Source: Clostridia bacterium
Lineage (GTDB): Bacteria; Bacillota; Clostridia; UMGS1883; UMGS1540
DNA: 56,717 bases
NCBI GenBank assembly: GCA_017436645.1
Contig: JAFSCR010000022.1
Span: 1 to 56,717, forward strand
Direction: 5' to 3'
Shown here: piece by piece, positions 22,630-29,464 of the stretch
Layout: each line of letters starts with the position of its first letter
How positions within the stretch are numbered: position 1 is the stretch's first letter
Notes under the pieces: model-generated
Seen by the model: the letters and a program-made list of their open reading frames with translations, nothing else
Database searches by the model: none
What the model was told of the DNA's origin: nothing
Program-made: the position numbers and the translations under genes

Positions 22630-23561
22630 TGACTTTTAAAGTTTTTGATGCCCATTGTGACACGCTGACAAACCTTTCCAAAAATGAAAGGCTTGAAAAT
22701 TTCGGCGGCATGGTAAGCGGTGAAATGCTCCGTGCTTATCCCGCATATGTGCAGGTGTTTGCGGCATATTTGAATGCAGAATACGAAAACCCACTTGCCC
22801 GTGCCATGGAGATTGCAGATGTTTTCTATAGAGAAACGGCAAAGTGTGGTATGGTGCCCATTTTAAACGGTGAAACACTTTCCAAAACCATAGAGGAAGG
22901 CGGCGTTGGCGCAATCCTTTCTATGGAGGACGGCAGAGGCCTTTGCGGCAGTCTTTCGGTTCTCCGCATGCTGTATCGCCTCGGCTTTCGTCTTATCACC
23001 CTTACGTGGAACGGTGAAAACGAGCTGGGGCAGGGTGCTGTGGGAAGCGAAGGGAAGGGGCTTACACCCTTCGGGAAAGAAGTGGTTTCAGAAATGAACC
23101 GCCTCGGTATGATGGTGGACGTTTCCCATCTGTCGGAACGAGGCTTTTGGGATACGATGGAAATTACGAAAAAACCCACCATTGCCTCCCACTCAAACGC
23201 AAAAGCCATTTGCGACCATCCCCGCAATCTTTCTGACGAGCAGATTCGGGCACTAATTAAAAACGGCGGCGGCATCGGCATAAATTTCTATACCGTGTTT
23301 TTAAACGGTACGGAAAAAGCAGAAATTTCCGATGTGATTCGCCATATAGAACATATTCTTTCCCTTGGCGGTGCGGACGCTCTCGGGCTTGGTTCTGACT
23401 TTGACGGTATCGGCACGGCTCCCGAAGGACTCGGCACGGCACGCGGCATGCAGTTGCTTTTCGATGCCCTTGCCCGACTCGGATATAAGGAAGAACTGAT
23501 AGAGAAAATCGCATATAAAAATTTTGTCCGCATTTTCAAATCCGCTTTTTCGGCAGAATGA
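22629..23561 (+). CDS. Membrane dipeptidase (M19, renal dipeptidase family)
   Basis: A 310-residue zinc peptidase. Starting at 22629 puts the family's DAHCDTLT zinc motif at residues 6-13, with GGAGG seven bases upstream and the ATG overlapping the previous stop; the earlier in-frame ATG at 22602 lies within the preceding gene. Other motifs: Glu in LSMEDGRGL, His in VDVSHLSERGFW, His in IASHSNAKAICDHPRNLSD, and LGLGSDFDGIGTAPEGL. It hydrolyses dipeptides, often with D-amino-acid tolerance, and is cytosolic here (no signal peptide). Last gene of the nadK series. Confidence 0.95.
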   Translation: MTFKVFDAHCDTLTNLSKNERLENFGGMVSGEMLRAYPAYVQVFAAYLNAEYENPLARAMEIADVFYRETAKCGMVPILNGETLSKTIEEGGVGAILSMEDGRGLCGSLSVLRMLYRLGFRLITLTWNGENELGQGAVGSEGKGLTPFGKEVVSEMNRLGMMVDVSHLSERGFWDTMEITKKPTIASHSNAKAICDHPRNLSDEQIRALIKNGGGIGINFYTVFLNGTEKAEISDVIRHIEHILSLGGADALGLGSDFDGIGTAPEGLGTARGMQLLFDALARLGYKEELIEKIAYKNFVRIFKSAFSAE

Positions 23562-23602
23562 TTACAGTACTTGAAAAAACCAATAAAAAAACAAGAAAGC
23601 TA

Positions 23603-23631
23603 TTGACAATTTTGGAAAAACAAGGTATGAT
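23603..23631 (+). promoter_or_regulatory. Promoter of the M24/ASRT operon
   Basis: TTGACA (23603-23608), 17 bp, TATGAT (23626-23631). An imperfect inverted repeat (AATAAaCGA ... TCGTTATT, about 23635-23657) covers the start-site region and may be an operator. Confidence 0.85.
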
Positions 23632-23683
23632 TTAATAAACGATTCTATTCGTTATTAACTATTTCTTTTTTAGGAGGAAAACT

Positions 23684-24853
23684 ATGAGCAGAGTACAAAT
23701 TCCTTTGGAGGAATACAAACAGAGAGTTAAAAATGCGGCTGCAAAGGCTGCAGAATGGGGTCTTGATGTTTTAATCGTTAACGGTAGTGAATCCGACTAT
23801 GCAAACACCCGTTATTTCAGCAATTTCTGGCCTGTATTTGAAAGATGCGGCGTTGCCATTTCCGCAACCGGCAATGTTGCACTTATGGTAGGTCCGGAAA
23901 GTGACCTTTTTGCAAAAGACTTTGGTGTAATCGATGATATCTTTGTACTTCTCGAATACCGTGAATCTGCAAACCCTGCATATCCTGAACTGAAACCCCA
24001 GACATACAATGACGTATTCAAGAAGCTTGGCGTAACAGGCGAAAACATCCGCATTGGTGTTGCTGCATGGCTCGATACAAACGTTGTTATGATGGAAGGC
24101 CTTAAGAATGCATATCCGAAGGCAGAAATCGTTCGTGCAGATGATATTATGGTACAGCTTCGTTCCGTTAAATCTGACAACGAAATCGCATGTCTTCGTG
24201 AAGCTGCTCACATTACCCAGAAGGCTACAGATGCTGTTATCAAAGCTATCCGCCCGGGTATGACAGAGCTGCAGCTCGTAGGTATCGCACAGAAGACCAT
24301 TTACGAAAACGGCGCAGAATACGAAGGTCTCCCCATGTACTGCTTCAGCCAGAAGAGCACAAAGCACGCTATCTCCCGTTCTTCCCATAAGGAAATTCAG
24401 ATGGGCGATATCGTTCAGCTGAACCTTTCCGCAAAGGTTTGCGGTTACTCTCCCAGTATCGGTATGCCCATCAGCATGGGTAAACTCGTTGGCGAGAAGA
24501 AGGAACTGGTTGACTTCTGCTTGGAAGCACATATGTGGACAGAAAAGCAGCTTCGTGCAGGCGTTCTTTCCGGTGAAGTTGCAAGAAACTTCATTAAGTT
24601 CTTTGAAGAACACGGCAAGCGTGATGCATACCTCTACGGTCCCTGCCACGGCCTCGGTCTTATCGAAGTAGAAGCACCCTGGATGGAATCTATTTCTGAC
24701 TACATTCTCCAGAAGAACATGACCTTCCAGATTGATACCTTTGCAATGGGTAGTGACTTCGGTCTCCGTTGGGAAAAACCGATTGCCATCACCGAAAACG
24801 GTATCGACATGCTGAGCGAACAGATCGGCACCATTTACGAACTGGAATTCTAA
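23684..24853 (+). CDS. M24-family (creatinase/prolidase-like) protein lacking the Asp metal ligands
   Basis: A 389-residue pita-bread protein: creatinase N-terminal domain about 1-165, M24 domain about 175-385. At the canonical metal sites the two Asp are replaced (VQLNLSAK has Asn, GYSPSIG has Ser). His remains in GPCHGLGL, Asp stands for Glu in FQIDTFAMG, and Glu is kept in LRWEKPIAIT. Creatinase itself is a metal-free member of this fold, so a metal-independent hydrolase or a ligand-binding role is plausible. The strong AGGAGG site and codon choice suggest high expression. An ASRT-family gene follows in the same direction, with a hairpin between. Confidence 0.85.
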   Translation: MSRVQIPLEEYKQRVKNAAAKAAEWGLDVLIVNGSESDYANTRYFSNFWPVFERCGVAISATGNVALMVGPESDLFAKDFGVIDDIFVLLEYRESANPAYPELKPQTYNDVFKKLGVTGENIRIGVAAWLDTNVVMMEGLKNAYPKAEIVRADDIMVQLRSVKSDNEIACLREAAHITQKATDAVIKAIRPGMTELQLVGIAQKTIYENGAEYEGLPMYCFSQKSTKHAISRSSHKEIQMGDIVQLNLSAKVCGYSPSIGMPISMGKLVGEKKELVDFCLEAHMWTEKQLRAGVLSGEVARNFIKFFEEHGKRDAYLYGPCHGLGLIEVEAPWMESISDYILQKNMTFQIDTFAMGSDFGLRWEKPIAITENGIDMLSEQIGTIYELEF

Positions 24854-24891
24854 GAATTAAGCCGCGGAGAGCTGGACACATAGGCTTATGT

Positions 24892-24928
24892 CGGCAGTAC
24901 GGCCTATTGCCGTACTGCCGAATTTTTT
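24892..24928 (+). terminator. Terminator/attenuator between the M24 and ASRT genes
   Basis: Perfect CGGCAGTACGG (24892-24902) / CCGTACTGCCG (24910-24920), followed by AATTTTTT. Lying inside an apparent operon, it may lower ASRT expression. Confidence 0.85.
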
Positions 24929-24944
24929 ATAGGAGGAATCAAAA

Positions 24945-25310
24945 ATGAACAACGGTAAAAAACTCTGGGTTTATCCGGACCTTGAAATGCCGGAAAAGGG
25001 TAATTTCCCTGCAATCGGCCACGAATCTATTATCATTCTCAATATGAACGATGTCCCTGCAAATATTAAAATGACTCTCTACTTTGCAGACCGTGACCCC
25101 GTTCGTGATATTCCCCTCGTTGTAGAGGCAAACCGTGTACGCTGTCTCAGAACCTACAATCCCGATGATTTCGGCGGTTTTGAAATCCCTGCACTTACCC
25201 AGTACGCCATCCGCATTGAAAGTGATGTTGAGGTTGTTGCCCAGTACGGCCGCCTTGATACCACTGACCAGCCCATGGCGTTCTACACAGTGATGGGTTA
25301 TTCCAACTAA
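24945..25310 (+). CDS. Sensory rhodopsin transducer (ASRT) family protein
   Basis: A 121-residue all-beta protein. The ASRT pattern is clear: LWVYPDLEMP, then GHESIIILNMNDVPANIKMT with LYFADRDPVRDIPLVVEANR, then LRTYNPDD and YAIRIESDVEVVAQYGRLDT. The family is named after the transducer of Anabaena sensory rhodopsin, but most members occur without rhodopsins and have been proposed to bind small ligands such as sugars. Pairing with an M24/creatinase-like gene suggests a metabolic role. AGGAGG site; followed by a strong terminator. Confidence 0.85.
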   Translation: MNNGKKLWVYPDLEMPEKGNFPAIGHESIIILNMNDVPANIKMTLYFADRDPVRDIPLVVEANRVRCLRTYNPDDFGGFEIPALTQYAIRIESDVEVVAQYGRLDTTDQPMAFYTVMGYSN

Positions 25311-25329
25311 CCTAAAAAGAAGCAGTACA

Positions 25330-25372
25330 TACGGTTTGCTCCCGTTTTTGTGAGGAGCAAACCGTATTTTTT
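25330..25372 (+). terminator. Terminator of the M24/ASRT operon
   Basis: TACGGTTTGCTCC / GGAGCAAACCGTA stem, then a T6 tail. Confidence 0.92.
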
Positions 25373-25476
25373 AAGGAGGGTTCCGAATTTCTGTAAGGAG
25401 CAAAATCGTTGACAACTTTTGTATAGTTTTTAGAGCCTGACGCAAACTAACAAAAACAGGAAGGGAAGTTGCAACA

Positions 25477-26313
25477 ATGATCTTGACAGAATCCATACTT
25501 TTGCAGTTCAAAAATCATCTCCTCGAGGAGGAAAAATCTGCCGCTACCATAGAAAAATATATGCGTGACGTTCTGGCCTTTCACCGCTTTGCGGAAGGGA
25601 TGGACGTGGACAAAATGATGGTTCTCGCCTATAAAACAAAGCTTACGGAAACGTATGCTCCTGCCAGCGTCAATTCCGTCCTGTCTTCTTTAAACAGCTT
25701 TTTCAGCTTTTGTGAGAGAAGCGACCTTGGCGTTAGGATGCTGCGGATTCAAAAGCAGATGTTTTGTGACAGAGAAAAAGAGCTTTCCAAAGCGGAATAC
25801 GGACGACTTGTGGAGGCCGCACGGCAAAAGAAGGACAGACGGCTGGAACTTCTGATGCAAACCATATGCGCCTCAGGCATTCGTGTTTCCGAGGTTTCTG
25901 CCATTACGGTAGAAACCGTCCGGCAAAGGAAAGCGGTGATTCGGTGTAAAGGAAAAATGCGAACGGTTTTCCTGCCGAAAGCACTATGCAAAATGCTGGC
26001 AGATTATACAAAAGAGGAGAAAATAAAAAGCGGCCCTGTTTTCATTACTAAAAACGGGAAACCGCTGGATCGCAGTACTATATGGAAAATGATGAAGGCC
26101 CTATGTAAAATCGCGGGTGTGGCAAAAGAAAAAGTTTTTCCTCATAATCTCCGGCATCTGTTTGCAAGAACGTATTACTCCATTCAAAAAGATATTGTGC
26201 GGCTTGCGGATATTTTAGGTCACACAAGTATCAATACCACGCGCATCTACACTATGGAAACAGGAGAAATCCATTCAAAACAGATTCAGAGGCTTGGACT
26301 TTTGCGAATATAA
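25477..26313 (+). CDS. Tyrosine recombinase, candidate DNA invertase of the adjacent promoter segment
   Basis: A 278-residue XerC/D-like enzyme: SAM-like DNA-binding domain about 1-85 (TIEKYMRDVLAFHRFA), catalytic domain about 100-275. Catalytic residues: Arg in ASGIRVSEVSA, Lys in CKGKMRTVFLPK, HxxR in PHNLRHLFART, His in ILGHTSINTTR, and nucleophile Tyr in RIYTMETG. It stands alone, without phage genes or a tRNA target. Its stop codon is only five bases from a palindromic site that recurs inverted 260 bp downstream. That placement is typical of single-gene invertases such as C. difficile RecV, though RecV itself is not adjacent to all its sites. Confidence 0.92.
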   Translation: MILTESILLQFKNHLLEEEKSAATIEKYMRDVLAFHRFAEGMDVDKMMVLAYKTKLTETYAPASVNSVLSSLNSFFSFCERSDLGVRMLRIQKQMFCDREKELSKAEYGRLVEAARQKKDRRLELLMQTICASGIRVSEVSAITVETVRQRKAVIRCKGKMRTVFLPKALCKMLADYTKEEKIKSGPVFITKNGKPLDRSTIWKMMKALCKIAGVAKEKVFPHNLRHLFARTYYSIQKDIVRLADILGHTSINTTRIYTMETGEIHSKQIQRLGLLRI

Positions 26314-26318
26314 AATAC

Positions 26319-26337
26319 CACATAATCGAAATTATGT
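26319..26337 (-). repeat. Recombination-site candidate IR1
   Basis: CACATAATCGAAATTATGT, the exact reverse complement of IR2. The arms are palindromic; the central CGAA gives it direction, opposite to IR2 and IR3. Five bases after the recombinase stop. Confidence 0.65.
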
Positions 26338-26401
26338 TGCAGGCGGCAAGTGTATGCAGCTTTTTGGGGCGGATTTTTCTGAAAAACAGAATCTGAATTC
26401 C

Positions 26402-26471
26402 AAAAAAGGACATCACAAACGGACCGGGATGATTTTTTTTACTAACCGGTCTGTTTCCTGATGTCTTTTTT
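26402..26471. terminator. Bidirectional terminator within the invertible segment
   Basis: GACATCA...AAACGGACCGG pairs with CCGGTCTGTTT...TGATGTC across 26409-26465, with an A6 run before and a T6 run after. It ends the recombinase transcript and would still terminate if the segment were flipped. Confidence 0.9.
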
Positions 26472-26512
26472 ATATGCATATTGACATTTTTTTAAAAAAA
26501 GAAAGCAAATCA

Positions 26513-26541
26513 TTGACAAGTAACCCTTCTTATGCTATACT
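26513..26541 (+). promoter_or_regulatory. Consensus promoter in the candidate invertible segment
   Basis: TTGACA (26513-26518), 17 bp, TATACT (26536-26541), directed at the TetR gene and surface-protein cluster. In the inverted state it would face the recombinase gene. Confidence 0.85.
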
Positions 26542-26580
26542 GTTAGAGCTAAGCAAACAAATACGAAGTATGTACTACCC

Positions 26581-26599
26581 ACATAATTTCGATTATGTG
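26581..26599 (+). repeat. Recombination-site candidate IR2
   Basis: ACATAATTTCGATTATGTG, exact reverse complement of IR1, 243 bp away. The segment between them holds the promoter and terminator. Confidence 0.65.
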
Positions 26600-26606
26600 A
26601 GAAAAC

Positions 26607-26647
26607 GCCGTATCACATAATTTCGATTATGGTGCAGGCTTTTTTTT
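26607..26647 (+). terminator. IR3: third site copy forming a terminator-like hairpin
   Basis: A third copy (CACATAATTTCGATTATG, 26614-26631), oriented as IR2 and 34 bp from it. With outer GCC/GGC bases it forms a stem with a TTCG loop followed by eight T. It could attenuate transcription from the upstream promoter before the TetR gene. Confidence 0.5.
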
Positions 26648-26657
26648 ATCATTTGAC

Positions 26658-26675
26658 GTGTAACGGTCATTACAC
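26658..26675. promoter_or_regulatory. Candidate TetR operator
   Basis: GTGTAA (26658-26663) and TTACAC (26670-26675), a dyad 42 bp before the TetR start codon; size and symmetry suit a TetR-family autoregulator. Confidence 0.4.
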
Positions 26676-26716
26676 AGAGAATGGATGCATATATATAGTA
26701 GAAGGGAAGAATTTTT

Positions 26717-27307
26717 ATGGACATGCAAGCAGTGTCCGACCGAAAACAGGAGATAACCCAAAAAACGTGGGAGTATCTTTTGAGAACAGGTCTTGCCGAT
26801 GCATCCGTGGGCGAACTTTGCCGAGAGGAAAAGATTTCGCAAAGTAGCCTCTATCATTGGTTTATCAATAAAGATGACATTTGGATTAGTGCAGGGAAAT
26901 ACGGTCTTTCCAAAGTTGTGGACGAACTGATGGCGTTTACGCTTTTGCATACAGATAAGATACAGGTGTATTTCGAAACACTTCTGGATGAAGTGGAAAA
27001 GTACAAATACGAACTGCGGATTGCGGTGCAGATTACATCGAGCCCCAAATTTGGCAGCCGAATGCGTGATAAATCCAAAGATTTTCATTTTTTCTATGAA
27101 AACTTTGCCCACAAACTTATGGGACTTTTCAATTGTTCCTATTTGGAAGCGGAAACATTTATATACTCTATTTTGGCGTATGTGCTTGACTTCGCCATAT
27201 GGGATGACCGCTTCAAAACACAAATGTTACTCGATAATTTATATGACAGAGTCAAGCGGCGTTTATCTATGGATGCAGAACAAAAACAGACGGAGGGAAA
27301 AATATGA
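26717..27307 (+). CDS. TetR/AcrR-family regulator of the surface-protein cluster
   Basis: A 196-residue protein with an N-terminal TetR HTH (ITQKTWEYLLRTGLADASVG, then ELCREEKISQSSLYHWF, then KDDIWISAGKYG). The C-terminal ligand-binding domain of about 140 residues (FETLLDEVEKYKYEL, FIYSILAYVLDFAIW) is unlike any specific family I know. The ATG follows a GAAGGGA site. Its last codons overlap the start of the SLH/dockerin gene (ATGA), so both are translated together from the switchable promoter. It probably represses its own operon. Confidence 0.9.
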   Translation: MDMQAVSDRKQEITQKTWEYLLRTGLADASVGELCREEKISQSSLYHWFINKDDIWISAGKYGLSKVVDELMAFTLLHTDKIQVYFETLLDEVEKYKYELRIAVQITSSPKFGSRMRDKSKDFHFFYENFAHKLMGLFNCSYLEAETFIYSILAYVLDFAIWDDRFKTQMLLDNLYDRVKRRLSMDAEQKQTEGKI

Positions 27308-29196
27308 GACAGCACGTTTTTACGAAAGTAACCGCCTTTATTCTGGCGGTAAGCCTTATGGTCTTTATGGGGACAAGCCTTCTTGTATCGGCTAAAACCG
27401 TTACCGTTTTTTTGGAGGATGTGACGGGGAGTGACCCCACCACTTTAACGGGCGAAGCAAAAATCAAGGTAACCATAAAAGGGGCCGCAGGAAGTGTGGA
27501 AGCGGCACAGGCGGCTTTCAGCTTTAGCGGTGACCTTCAGTACAAAACCATTACATTTTTAAAAAATGCGGATGCGCCGGCGGTGACGGACCCGTATGCG
27601 GCCAATCGGGATAAGAAACTTAGTGCAGGTATTGCAAGTGCTTCTCCCATGACCTTTACAAACGAAACCGCAGTATTTGTTCTTACCTTTGAAGGGGATG
27701 CGGGGGACAGCGTTACCGTTTCTGTGGATAATGCCCACTCCTTCTGCCTTATAGGTGGCGAGAAGATTTCAGCAAGCGGAGAAAATACGGTTACGGCCAC
27801 GGCTGCCAGAAATGCCAACGAAGGCAAAACAGCCACCGTTAAAATCCAGATGGATAAAGTTCCCGGCTTTGTGGCGGGCATGAATTCAGCAGTAACCTTA
27901 AAGATAGAGGACGAGGAAAACGGCAACACCATTGCGGCGCTTCTCAATCAGGATAACCGTGACAGCGGCACCGCCGCAGCCTTTACCGTAAAGCATACAG
28001 TAATCAAAGGGCATACATATAAGGTTTCCCTTTCCGGTATCGGCTATATTCCTTTTGAAAAAGAAGGAGAAACCTTCTCTTCACCTCTTCTCATTACAAA
28101 CAGCGATTTTATCCCCGGTGATATTAATAAAGACGGAGAAGTGGACGATGAAGACAAGGCCGAATACGATGCACTGATAAGTGCCGGCACCTATAGTGCT
28201 GCAGCAGACTTTAACCGTGACGGCTACGTAGATGAAAAGGATAATGTGTTCGGCACCCAGGAAGCCGAAAAAACGGCACCCGGAAAGGTTGCCAAACCCA
28301 CTGTCGTTGGCGGCCAGAAGCAAATCACCGTTTCCTGGAGCGCACCGGATGACGGCGGCAGCCCCATTTTAGGGTACACCGTCAAATACGGCACAAGCAG
28401 TCTTTCCATGACGGAAAAGAAAGAAGTTTCCGGCACGACAACCGTAACCATTACGAATCTTGCCGCTGAGAAAAAATACTTTGTGCAGGTGGCGGCAAAA
28501 AATGCCATCGGCATCGGTGAATTCTCCGAACTTGCAAACGCTGAAACCGCAAAAAGTGAAGGCGGCGGAGGCGGCGGTGGCGGAGGCGGCGGTGGAGGCG
28601 GCTTTACGCCGAAACCCGGCACAGACCCTGTAACGCCCCCTCTTTCCGGCGAAACCTTTACGGACCTTGCAGGATATGACTGGGCAAAAGATTCCATTTA
28701 CACCCTTAAAAATAAAGGCATCATCAGCGGTGTAAGCGAAACGGCTTTCGCACCGGCAAATCATATTAAACGTGGCGATTTTATGCTGATCTTAACAAGA
28801 ATGCTTGGAATCAGCGATGCCTTTTCCGAAAACTTTGCGGACGTGAAGGTGGGCGCATATTACTATAACGCCATCGGCAGCGCAAAGCAGGCAGGAATTG
28901 CCACAGGTGACGGCGTAAACTTTATGCCGGAAAACACCATCACAAGACAGGATTTAATAACCCTCGCATACCGTGCTTTTCTGAAAAAAGGATACATCTC
29001 GGAAAATGCGGATATGACTTCTCTGGATGGCTTCAGCGACAAACAACTGATAGCCGAGTATGCGAAAACCGCCATGGCATCAATGGTATCTGCAGGTATT
29101 ATCAAAGGCGCAGGTGATGGCGTAAATCCGCTCGGCAATGCAACCCGTGCAGAGGTTGCAGTAATGTGTGCAAGACTTTTGGCACTCATGAACTGA
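27304..29196 (+). CDS. Secreted SLH protein with cohesin-like, dockerin and FN3 domains
   Basis: 630 residues: signal peptide 1-30 (ILAVSLMVFMGTSLLVSA); cohesin-like beta-sandwich about 32-175; a second beta domain about 180-270; dockerin about 275-320 with two EF-hand-like loops (PGDINKDGEVDDEDK, DFNRDGYVDEKDN); FN3 about 325-425 (KPTVVGGQKQITVSWSAP); a 14-Gly linker; three SLH domains about 455-630 (FTDLAGYDWAKDSI; ATRAEVAVMCARLLAL). SLH binds cell-wall polymer, so this is a wall-anchored protein able to engage cohesin partners. Translationally coupled to the TetR gene. Confidence 0.88.
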   Translation: MRQHVFTKVTAFILAVSLMVFMGTSLLVSAKTVTVFLEDVTGSDPTTLTGEAKIKVTIKGAAGSVEAAQAAFSFSGDLQYKTITFLKNADAPAVTDPYAANRDKKLSAGIASASPMTFTNETAVFVLTFEGDAGDSVTVSVDNAHSFCLIGGEKISASGENTVTATAARNANEGKTATVKIQMDKVPGFVAGMNSAVTLKIEDEENGNTIAALLNQDNRDSGTAAAFTVKHTVIKGHTYKVSLSGIGYIPFEKEGETFSSPLLITNSDFIPGDINKDGEVDDEDKAEYDALISAGTYSAAADFNRDGYVDEKDNVFGTQEAEKTAPGKVAKPTVVGGQKQITVSWSAPDDGGSPILGYTVKYGTSSLSMTEKKEVSGTTTVTITNLAAEKKYFVQVAAKNAIGIGEFSELANAETAKSEGGGGGGGGGGGGGGFTPKPGTDPVTPPLSGETFTDLAGYDWAKDSIYTLKNKGIISGVSETAFAPANHIKRGDFMLILTRMLGISDAFSENFADVKVGAYYYNAIGSAKQAGIATGDGVNFMPENTITRQDLITLAYRAFLKKGYISENADMTSLDGFSDKQLIAEYAKTAMASMVSAGIIKGAGDGVNPLGNATRAEVAVMCARLLALMN

Positions 29197-29236
29197 TTCC
29201 GTTAACTCGTCGGCCCATGGCCGGCTGGTTATACAA

Positions 29237-29337
29237 GGGCGGGGACAGTACCCGACTTATTACGGATGATGGCAGTTGTTATAATGACAGCATAGGACCC
29301 CGCCCGGGATGACATTTAGAGCTATAGCAACTGCCAT
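29237..29337 (+). promoter_or_regulatory. Structured leader before the first beta-helix gene
   Basis: Fifteen-base arms at 29269-29283 and 29323-29337 (one G-U) form a long stem followed by TTTTATT. GGGCGGGG (29237-29244) is fully complementary to CCCCGCCC (29298-29305) inside its loop, giving a pseudoknot or mutually exclusive fold. No known riboswitch consensus was recognised. A second small stem, GGCAGAA/TTCTGCC, follows at about 29383-29418. Confidence 0.5.
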
Positions 29338-29464
29338 TTTATTATGTCTGTATAAGAACAGGGAGCTTGAAAAAAGCGGTGCAAGGCAGAAGGCACCGAG
29401 AAAAAATTGAGGTTCTGCCCGAGGCGAGCAAATCGCTGAGACATTTAAGAAAGAAGGAATGAAA

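Noticed and set aside
25381..25476. TTGACA near 25409 as promoter of the tyrosine recombinase
   Set aside because: The nearest TATAGT is only seven bases away and no -10 lies at 16-18 bp, so the promoter is not supported.
26319..26631. The palindromic sites as a chromosomal dif site for XerC/D
   Set aside because: They lack the 28-bp dif consensus with its 6-bp centre, occur three times within 320 bp, and one copy is inverted.
28561..28605. GGC/GGT/GGA run as a microsatellite or noncoding repeat
   Set aside because: It is in frame and encodes the poly-Gly linker between FN3 and SLH domains. Length variation is possible, but it is ordinary coding sequence.
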